Shown here piece after piece: positions 58,028-64,000 of a DNA stretch of 64,000 nt; the first letter of the stretch is position 1, and each line of letters opens with the position of its first letter. The translations under genes were made by a program, and so were the position numbers. A model generated the notes under the pieces. That model was not told the origin of the DNA. It worked only from the letters and a program-made list of their open reading frames with translations, and ran no database searches. The DNA comes from CAZYAK01 sp964403335. GTDB taxonomy: Bacteria; Patescibacteriota; Gracilibacteria; Peribacterales; Peribacteraceae. Location of the stretch: assembly GCA_964403335.1 (NCBI GenBank), contig CAYOFI010000003.1, forward strand, positions 1-64,000. Direction: 5' to 3'.

Positions 58028-58246
58028 ATGCGTCGTTGCCCTGAAGCTGGCGAAGCCAGATCTGTTGTATCGCCGTATCGATCTCCTGTTTTGACAGGAC
58101 ATATTTCCGAGGAGCGTCTTGCCATGGCCGTATGCATGGAAGGAAATTCCGCTCTTCAAGATCAAAAAGAGCGCGAGGAAGTATTGAAAAAACAGGCTGA
58201 AGAAACGTCATCGGCTGAATCGATAATCGAATCTTCAGTCGCGTAA
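58028..58246 (+). CDS. Small hypothetical protein, 72 aa (uncertain)
   Basis: No family. The C-terminal half is a charged helix (LQDQKEREEVLKKQAEETSS) followed by an acidic tail, while the N-terminus is Arg/Pro-rich. A TAATTT word lies 16 nt before the ATG. It ends 10 nt from the convergent ssb stop. Possibly co-transcribed with the preceding 72-codon frame. Confidence 0.42.
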   Translation: MRRCPEAGEARSVVSPYRSPVLTGHISEERLAMAVCMEGNSALQDQKEREEVLKKQAEETSSAESIIESSVA

Positions 58247-58256
58247 TTGTAAATTT

Positions 58257-59144
58257 TCAGAATGGCAAATCCTCCGGCTTGATCTCCGAGGCATACGCCA
58301 TCGTGGAGACCTCCACTTGTCCCGAGGGAGCCGACTGCATGTCTTGGTTGTACGACTGTTCCGGACCCGCTTGGGACATGCCGCCGGATGATCCGGCACT
58401 GGCGCCTCCGGACTGGATGAAATCCGTGACGGCGGGGTGCTTGATGCCGAGGAACGCGACGGTGTCGGCGATGATCTCCGTGGTGTAGCGCTTGGAGCCT
58501 TCTTTGGTTTCCCAACTGCGCGTCTGCACACGGCCCGTGACCATCACGCGGTTGCCTTTCTTGAGCGTGCGGGCGACTTCTTCGGCCAATGCGCCCCAGA
58601 CGACGACGTTGTGGAATTCGGAGCGCTCTTTGTCCTGGCCGCTCTGGCGGTCTTTCCACTTCTCATTAGTAGCCACGCCGATGGTCAACACTTGCTGGCC
58701 GCCCGTGGTGGTGCGCATTTCCGGGTCGCGTGTGAGGTTGCCGATGATATCGGCGCGGTTCATGCACTGCGTGAGGGACGGTGCGTTTGCGGGCGTCGCC
58801 AACTGTCCTTCTTTGGGATCGAGCATGATCATGTCCATGCCGACGATCTTCGTTTTGGATTTCTTCTCGCTCGTCTTTTCATCTTCCCAGCTGTCCGTCT
58901 GCAGACGGCCGGAGATAAAGAGCTGCGCGCCGGGCTTCAGAAATTTGCCCGCGACTTCAGCCATCGCGCCCCACAGAGTGACCGTGTGGAAGCCTTTGCC
59001 GTCGAGCATCTCGCCCGATTCCGACTTGAAGCGGTAGGGGACGACGATGTTTAAATCCGTCACGCTGGTGCCGGTGGGCGTTTTGCGGACGGTGACGGGC
59101 TGTGTCTGGTAACCGATGATGTGCACCTTGTTGTAGGAGAACAT
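58257..59144 (-). CDS. ssb: Single-stranded DNA-binding protein with two OB folds
   Basis: A 295-aa SSB with two OB domains in one chain. The first (about residues 1-115) starts YNKVHIIGYQTQPVTVRKTP and has FHTVTLWGAMAEVAGKFLKPG; the second (about 130-235) starts MNRADIIGNLTRDPEMR and has FHNVVVWGALAEEVARTLKKG. A flexible Gly/Ser/Gln-rich tail ends in EIKPEDLPF, the acidic tip that recruits partner proteins. Typical bacterial SSB has one OB fold and forms tetramers; this form should work as a dimer, as in Deinococcus and Thermus. ATG 59144 is preferred to the frame opening at 59180. It is divergent from dnaE. Confidence 0.94.
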   Translation of the reverse strand: MFSYNKVHIIGYQTQPVTVRKTPTGTSVTDLNIVVPYRFKSESGEMLDGKGFHTVTLWGAMAEVAGKFLKPGAQLFISGRLQTDSWEDEKTSEKKSKTKIVGMDMIMLDPKEGQLATPANAPSLTQCMNRADIIGNLTRDPEMRTTTGGQQVLTIGVATNEKWKDRQSGQDKERSEFHNVVVWGALAEEVARTLKKGNRVMVTGRVQTRSWETKEGSKRYTTEIIADTVAFLGIKHPAVTDFIQSGGASAGSSGGMSQAGPEQSYNQDMQSAPSGQVEVSTMAYASEIKPEDLPF

Positions 59145-59310
59145 ATTCCGGGGGAGAAATGGAAGTACAGGATGTCGCAATCAGCCGTAGAGGTGCCTGT
59201 GACGTGAACAGTTGTACACCTGCTTTCGGGATGCAGACAAGTACATTTCTCTTGTCTAAAAAATATTTTTATTTCCCGATAGAAATCGCATGCGATGTTA
59301 TGATGACAAC

Positions 59311-62300
59311 ATGCGCCCGGAAGACTTCGTCCACCTCCACAACCACTCCACGTACTCTCTCTTGGAGGGCTTGCCGAGCGTGTACGAAATCGCCGACCGG
59401 GCCGTGGAACTGGGACAGACGGCGGTGGGGCTTGCGGATAAAGGCTACACCTATGGCTTGATCGAATTTGAGCAGGCAGCCCGTAAAAAAGGACTGAAGC
59501 CGATCTTGGGCATGGAAACGTACATCGCCGCGCGCAAGCGCACGGACAAAGAAAGCGGCGTGGATACGAAGCGCTTCCCGATCACCCTTCTCGCCGAGAC
59601 ACAGGAGGGCTATCACAACCTGCTGACGATGGCGACGATCGCCGCGCTGGACGGCATGTACTACAAGCCACGCGTCGACAAAGAACTGCTGGAAAAGTAC
59701 GGCAAGGGACTCATCGCGCTTTCAGGGCCGATCGGCGGGACGATTCCGCAGGCGGTGCTGGCGGAAGATTCCGCGCGTGTGAAAGCACTGGTAGAAGAGT
59801 ATCGCGGGTACTTCGGGCCGGAGAATCTGTACTTCGAATTGATGGATCTGCCGAACGTCACGGGCCAGGCCGAAGTGAATCAGCAGTTGATCGCGTACGG
59901 GAAAGAGTTGGGCGTGCCGGTCGTCGCCACGTGCAACAGTCACTACTGCAGAACGGAAGACGCCGAGGCGCATGACGTGCTTCTCTGCATTCAAAAAAAC
60001 GCGCAGGTCGCGGACCCGGGACGATTTTCCATGCGCGATTCCGATTTCTCCATGCGCACGTTCGCGGAGATGGAAAAGGCATTCGCGCATGTGCCGGAAG
60101 CACTGACGAATACGCGCGTGATCGCGGACCGCTGCGATGTGAAATTCCAATACGGCAAGTATCAGATTCCCCGCTATCCGCTGCCGGAAGGACGGACGGA
60201 AGAAGCGGAATTGACCGAGCTGTGCGACAAAGGATTCGCGTTCCGGTATCCGGACGCGACACCGGACTTCCGCAAGCGTTTGGAATACGAATTGCAGATC
60301 ATCAAGCAGGTCGGATTCTCCGGGTACTTTTTGATCGTCCAGGACTTTGTGAACGAGGCGAAGCGCAGAGGGATTACGGTGGGGCCGGGCCGCGGCTCGG
60401 CGGCGGGATCGATGGTCAGTTACTGTTTGGGCATCACAGGCATCGACCCGATGCCGCACGGATTGCTGTTCGAACGCTTCCTCAACCCGGAACGCATCTC
60501 CATGCCCGATATCGACTTGGACTTTGCCGATACGCGCCGGGATGAAGTACTGGAATATGTCCGTCAGAAATACGGCACTGATCACGTCGTGCAGATCTGT
60601 ACATTCGGAACATTGGCCGCGCGCGCGGCGGTGAAAGACGTGGGCCGCGCGTACGGCGTGCCGTTTTTGGAGATGAACAGTTTGGCGAAATTGATTCCCG
60701 AACGCCCGGGCACGAAGCTCAACGAAGCATTGGAGACGGACGAACTGAAAGCTGCGTACGAGGGAAATGAGACGTACAAGAAGATCATCGACACGGCGCT
60801 GAAATTGGAAGGCAAAGCGCGCCACGTCTCCATCCATGCGTGCGGCGTGATCATTTCGGAAAAACCCGCGCGCGAATACACCGCCCTCCAGCGCGCGCCG
60901 AAAGACGATCAGATCATCATCACACAGTACGGAGCCAAACCTCTGGAAGCCTTGGGCCTGCTGAAAATGGACTTCTTGGGACTGACAAACCTGACGGTGA
61001 TTCAAACGTCTCTGGAAATCATCAAGCGTTTGTATGACCGCACGATCGATCTTGCAGCCGCGCCCCTCGATGATCCGGAAACGTACAAATTGCTGCAGCG
61101 CGGAGACACGACCGGAGTCTTCCAGTTGGAATCCGCGGGCATGCGCCGGTACCTCAAACAACTGAAGCCCACAAAATTCGACGATATCACCGCGATGGTC
61201 TCGCTGTATCGCCCGGGTCCGATGGAGTGGATCCCCAGTTTCATCAAACGCAAAAACGGGACGGAGAAAGTGACCTACCAGCACGACGACTTGAAGCCGA
61301 TTTTGGAACCGACGTACGGAGTGGGCGTGTACCAGGAACAGATCTTGTTCATCGCGCAGGCATTCGCGGGATTTACGCTGGGAGAAGCCGATCTTCTGCG
61401 CAAAGCCATCGGCAAAAAAATCATGAAAGAACTGATGGCGCAGCGCGAGAAATTCATTCTGGGCGCCGAGAAAAAAGGCTATTCCAAAAAGTTGGCCCAG
61501 GAGATTTTCGACGACGTCATCACGCCGTTCGCGGGATACGGCTTCAACAAATCGCACGCCGCGGGATACGCGCGCATCGCGTTCGAGACCGCGTACTTGA
61601 AAGCGCACTATCCGACGGAGTTCATGGCCGCATTGCTTTCCAGCGACTCACAAAAGACCGACCGCGTGATGATTGAAATTGAAGAATGTAAGAGCATGGG
61701 TATCGCCGTGCTGCCGCCGGACATCAATCAATCGCTGGAGCAGTTCACGGCGATTCCTGCCGAATCGTTGGAGAAAGTCGGCGCGCACTTTGCGGTGGAG
61801 GGGGAGAGTGCGCCCAACGGCTCCATTCGCTTCGGACTGGCCGCGATCAAAGGCATCGGCGAAAGTTCCGTGCAGCAGATCATCAAAGCGCGGATGGACG
61901 GCGGGCCGTTCGCGAATTTGGAAGAATTCGCCAAGCGCATCCCGAGCAAAGTGCTGAACAAAAAGACGATCGAGGCGCTGGCGAAAAGCGGCGCGCTGGA
62001 TTCACTGGGCGAACGCCGCACGCTCGTGGAGCATTACGACAAGCTGGTGGAATTCTCCAAGGCGTCTGGCGACGTAGGCGCGTCGCAGACGGATCTCTTC
62101 GGCGCCATGGAGGGCTCCATGGAGGAGAGCAAAATCGAATTCCCCGTGACGGAGAAAGCGACGTCTTTGGAGAAATTGCAGTGGGAAAAAGAGACGCTGG
62201 GCATGTACGTCAGCAGTCACCCGTTGGCGGGACTGCGCAAATATATCGGCAAAAAGGCGCAGCTGATCGCGACCCTCACGCAGAAAGAAGCCGGCAAGCG

Positions 62301-63138
62301 CGTCACGCTGGCGGGCATCACGGAAGGCGTGAAAAAAATCACGACCAAGAAAGGGGAGACCATGGCGATCCTGAACCTGGAGGACCCGACGGGGAAAATG
62401 GAAGTGACGCTCTTCCCCCGCGTCTACCAAATGGCCGCCGATGCCCTGGAACAGCCCGATACGGTGCTGGTGATTGCGGGATCGTTGGATATGCGCGCCG
62501 GACAATTGCAGATGCGCGCGGAGGCGGTCAAACGCGCGTCGCTGTCGGTCATGATCAAAAAAGCCAAAGAGGCGGGATTCTTTGACGAAGAAGAAGCGGC
62601 CCACGGCCTGCGCATGCGCGCCCGCGACGAGGACGATGAGGAAGTGGTGGAGATGGTCGACGAAGAAGGCAACATCGTCGCCGGAGAGGCCGTCGCTCTC
62701 AAAAAAAAGAAGATGGAAGAAGATGATTTCTTCGGACCGCTGGGGAAATGGATCATGACGGGGATGGGTGTGGAAGCTCCGATGCGGGCTGTTGGTCTTG
62801 GGGATGGAGCGAGTAGTAAGGGCATAGAAGGAACAGACGGGATAGAAGCGATAGAAGAAAACAAGGGTACCTCTATCGCGTCTATGGCCTCTATTCCCTC
62901 TTCAGCCTCTGATCTCCACATCCACACCATCACCCTCCCCGCCCGCGCCCCGCGCCAACTCCTGCTCGATCTCAAAGCCCTCTTCCAAACCTTCCCCGGC
63001 AAAGAAAAGATTCAACTGAAGATCGGAGAGCAAACCGTGCCCGTGCCGCTGACCGTCACGATGTCGACGATTTTGGAGGGGAAGATCGCCGAGGCGATTG
63101 CGAAATATGCGCTGAATGAGCAGGCGCCTATTTCTTGA
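59311..63138 (+). CDS. dnaE: DNA polymerase III alpha subunit
   Basis: The replicative polymerase, 1275 aa. A PHP domain opens the chain (FVHLHNHSTYSLLEGLPSVY); the polymerase core has GPGRGSAAGSMVSYCLGIT and the catalytic Asp pair in MPDIDLDFADTRRDEVLEY; later come the HhH region (GLAAIKGIGESSVQQIIKA) and an OB fold (RVTLAGITEGVKKITTKKGE). Beyond the OB fold are an acidic linker, then residues 1170-1200 encoded by an in-frame ATAGA repeat, then a small C-terminal domain. TATGAT (59299-59304) ends 6 nt before ATG 59311. No proofreading exonuclease domain is present. Confidence 0.98.
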   Translation: MRPEDFVHLHNHSTYSLLEGLPSVYEIADRAVELGQTAVGLADKGYTYGLIEFEQAARKKGLKPILGMETYIAARKRTDKESGVDTKRFPITLLAETQEGYHNLLTMATIAALDGMYYKPRVDKELLEKYGKGLIALSGPIGGTIPQAVLAEDSARVKALVEEYRGYFGPENLYFELMDLPNVTGQAEVNQQLIAYGKELGVPVVATCNSHYCRTEDAEAHDVLLCIQKNAQVADPGRFSMRDSDFSMRTFAEMEKAFAHVPEALTNTRVIADRCDVKFQYGKYQIPRYPLPEGRTEEAELTELCDKGFAFRYPDATPDFRKRLEYELQIIKQVGFSGYFLIVQDFVNEAKRRGITVGPGRGSAAGSMVSYCLGITGIDPMPHGLLFERFLNPERISMPDIDLDFADTRRDEVLEYVRQKYGTDHVVQICTFGTLAARAAVKDVGRAYGVPFLEMNSLAKLIPERPGTKLNEALETDELKAAYEGNETYKKIIDTALKLEGKARHVSIHACGVIISEKPAREYTALQRAPKDDQIIITQYGAKPLEALGLLKMDFLGLTNLTVIQTSLEIIKRLYDRTIDLAAAPLDDPETYKLLQRGDTTGVFQLESAGMRRYLKQLKPTKFDDITAMVSLYRPGPMEWIPSFIKRKNGTEKVTYQHDDLKPILEPTYGVGVYQEQILFIAQAFAGFTLGEADLLRKAIGKKIMKELMAQREKFILGAEKKGYSKKLAQEIFDDVITPFAGYGFNKSHAAGYARIAFETAYLKAHYPTEFMAALLSSDSQKTDRVMIEIEECKSMGIAVLPPDINQSLEQFTAIPAESLEKVGAHFAVEGESAPNGSIRFGLAAIKGIGESSVQQIIKARMDGGPFANLEEFAKRIPSKVLNKKTIEALAKSGALDSLGERRTLVEHYDKLVEFSKASGDVGASQTDLFGAMEGSMEESKIEFPVTEKATSLEKLQWEKETLGMYVSSHPLAGLRKYIGKKAQLIATLTQKEAGKRVTLAGITEGVKKITTKKGETMAILNLEDPTGKMEVTLFPRVYQMAADALEQPDTVLVIAGSLDMRAGQLQMRAEAVKRASLSVMIKKAKEAGFFDEEEAAHGLRMRARDEDDEEVVEMVDEEGNIVAGEAVALKKKKMEEDDFFGPLGKWIMTGMGVEAPMRAVGLGDGASSKGIEGTDGIEAIEENKGTSIASMASIPSSASDLHIHTITLPARAPRQLLLDLKALFQTFPGKEKIQLKIGEQTVPVPLTVTMSTILEGKIAEAIAKYALNEQAPIS
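62820..62907. repeat. 9-nt ATAGA inverted repeat inside dnaE, translated in frame
   Basis: Left units GGCATAGAA, GGAACAGAC, GGGATAGAA, GCGATAGAA; right arm TCTATCGCG, TCTATGGCC, TCTATTCCC. Because units are 9 nt the frame is kept: left arm reads GIEGTDGIEAIEE, right arm SIASMASIPS. Same family as the intergenic elements at 23435, 49737 and 55123. Confidence 0.9.
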
Positions 63139-63162
63139 CAAGATAAGGATACTATTAATAAT
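63135..63162 (+). promoter_or_regulatory. Consensus promoter of the alpha-CTD-like gene
   Basis: TTGACA (63135-63140), 16 nt, AATAAT (63157-63162), then 6 nt to ATG 63169. The -35 box overlaps the dnaE stop codon. Confidence 0.8.
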
Positions 63163-63168
63163 ACGCTC

Positions 63169-63852
63169 ATGGATATTCACCAAGAAGGGCGTATCCGCGC
63201 AGCTGCCAACGACGATACCGGCGATGCGGATTTTTTTGTCGGCATCTTTCGCGACGGACTGGAAGAGAACGGCGACTGGCGTTTGCCCTTTGTCCTGACC
63301 TATAGGGAACAGATACGGATCCTTCTGGAAGACGTGAACGCTCTGCATTTTCCCAACGGCTCACTGGGCCCTCTTTTCCAACGAGAGGCGAGGGACAGAC
63401 TGACTGCAATGATGCAATTTGACGCGGTGGACAAAATTCCCCGCGTGCACCGTCTTCTGGGACATGACGTGAGATATCACGCCATGAACATGGCATCCCA
63501 TCTTCCATCCGACTGCGAGACCGTGCGGCTATTGGGAGACATTCAGCAAAGATGCGCTGCCATCGCTGCAAGCCTGCGCACGCTCCTGAATATGCATGTC
63601 GAAAAGAATGATCCGCGCCTTCTGGCCCACACAAGAACGCTGTTCGGAGATAGAAGCGCGCGCGCCCGGAAAACACTCATGCGCCTGGAGGTGTTTGCAG
63701 CCCCGCTCTGGCAGCTGGAAAGCTGCACAGTGCAGGATGTGCTGGCGATACAGAACTGCGGCCCCAAGACCGCCACGGAAATCGCAAACCATATGCAGAT
63801 CCACGGCCTCTCCTTCGGCAAAGAGTTGGATGGCTTGGCCATGGCAAAATGA
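63169..63852 (+). CDS. Protein with C-terminal RNA polymerase alpha-CTD-like domain
   Basis: A 227-aa protein. Residues 1-170 are helical and match nothing I know. The C-terminus, LESCTVQDVLAIQNCGPKTA then TEIANHMQIHGLSFGKELDG, parallels the alpha-CTD of RNA polymerase (TEVELLKTPNLGKKSLTEI then GLSLGMRLEN). Positions equal to the DNA-contacting Gly296, Lys298, Ser/Thr299 and Glu302 are kept, and an Arg falls where Arg265 would be. The domain might bind UP elements or regulators; a plain helix-hairpin-helix is the alternative. The gene has a consensus promoter and is leaderless. Confidence 0.7.
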   Translation: MDIHQEGRIRAAANDDTGDADFFVGIFRDGLEENGDWRLPFVLTYREQIRILLEDVNALHFPNGSLGPLFQREARDRLTAMMQFDAVDKIPRVHRLLGHDVRYHAMNMASHLPSDCETVRLLGDIQQRCAAIAASLRTLLNMHVEKNDPRLLAHTRTLFGDRSARARKTLMRLEVFAAPLWQLESCTVQDVLAIQNCGPKTATEIANHMQIHGLSFGKELDGLAMAK

Positions 63853-63871
63853 CCGAGCCATATAACCACCC

Positions 63872-64000
63872 CTACTCCTTCGCCAATTTCCACAACGTGG
63901 AAAAATATTGCCGGTAGCTTTCAGCGACTTCTTTGCTTTCGATACTGATGACGATGGGCTCGGGCGTCCAGATGAGAATCGCCGTCGTGTCGCCGTAGAT
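63872..64000 (-). CDS. C-terminal end of a TrmB-like regulator (partial)
   Basis: Only the last 42 codons are in the window. They read YGDTTAILIWTPEPIVISIE followed by SKEVAESYRQYFSTLWKLAK and a stop at 63874-63872. The pattern (a Gly-Asp turn, strands, P-x-x-I-x-I-E, then AxSYRxxFxxLW) matches the C-terminal ligand-binding part of TrmB-type sugar-responsive regulators, which are common in this bacterial group. The DNA-binding domain would lie beyond the window edge. It is convergent with the alpha-CTD-like gene. Confidence 0.65.
   Translation of the reverse strand: MYGDTTAILIWTPEPIVISIESKEVAESYRQYFSTLWKLAKE

Noticed and set aside
59722..61608. 628-codon open frame antisense to dnaE
   Set aside because: Shadow of a GC-rich gene; composition follows the reverse of DnaE codons and no domain is visible. 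The same applies to long antisense frames over serS (29117-30292), gltX (55300-56562), metK (36204-37331), murA (50031-51224) and the SLH gene (46024-47088).
1..64000. Alternative genetic code (TGA as Gly, as in some CPR lineages)
   Set aside because: TGA ends many genes at the right length (hsp20, pyrF neighbours, murA, galU), and no conserved domain reads through a TGA.

Overview
This 64 kb window is bacterial, GC-rich, dense in genes and read with the standard code (TGA is a stop throughout). It carries housekeeping genes (topA, dnaE, ssb, recJ, uvrB, dnaJ, serS, gltX, metK, galU, zwf, pgl, pyrF), a peptidoglycan set (murA, murB, murG, ftsW, lspA, an M23 endopeptidase, an amidase-SpoIID fusion) and an SLH-domain surface protein, mixed with many short or lineage-specific proteins of no recognisable family. 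That mix suggests a Candidate Phyla Radiation bacterium of the Peregrinibacteria/Peribacteria type. This is inference; no rRNA gene is present to settle it.

Layout. 1-10 kb: tail of a structured RNA, dgt, an M23 peptidase, a very large coiled-coil/HEAT-like protein coupled to a small partner, and an ATP-grasp protein. 10-19 kb: a GT39-like membrane protein, tRNA-Trp, topA, HU, khpB, two tandem membrane-anchored helical-repeat paralogues, dnaJ. 19-29 kb: two exported proteins, recJ, an XRE regulator, Hsp20, galU, uvrB with a remnant of a second uvrB 3' end, and a RAYT transposase. 29-37 kb: serS, a GT4 glycosyltransferase, the amidase-SpoIID protein, a GGQ release-factor-like protein, a lipoprotein pair, and metK behind a SAM-I riboswitch. 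37-49 kb: zwf-pgl, a toxin-antitoxin pair, yraN, comM, a possible SAM-hydrolase-like gene behind an attenuator-like leader, pyrF, the SLH protein, marR, a YbaK deacylase, tRNA-Arg. 49-64 kb: murA, lspA (crossed by a 10-N gap), ftsW, murG, a cyclophilin lipoprotein, gltX, murB, a two-OB-fold ssb, dnaE, and a protein ending in an RNA polymerase alpha-CTD-like domain.

Gene expression. More than thirty genes have a TANNNT -10 hexamer ending only 6-12 nt before the start codon, so their mRNAs should be leaderless or nearly so. I used this to move many starts inward, three of them to GTG. Only the two tandem paralogues at 15.7-17.6 kb have strong AGGAGG-type ribosome binding sites. Internal operon genes are joined by ATGA or TGATG overlaps. 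Two RNA switches stand out: the SAM-I riboswitch/terminator of metK, and an undescribed leader before the gene at 43618 in which a perfect 10-bp helix and an intrinsic terminator exclude each other while a leaderless Met-rich 28-codon frame runs across the same RNA.

Repeats. The intergenic regions hold families of imperfect inverted repeats built from 6-7 or 9 nt units. They lie mostly at gene ends, overlap stop codons, probably supply the -10 box of gltX, and have entered dnaE, murG and a glycosyltransferase in frame.
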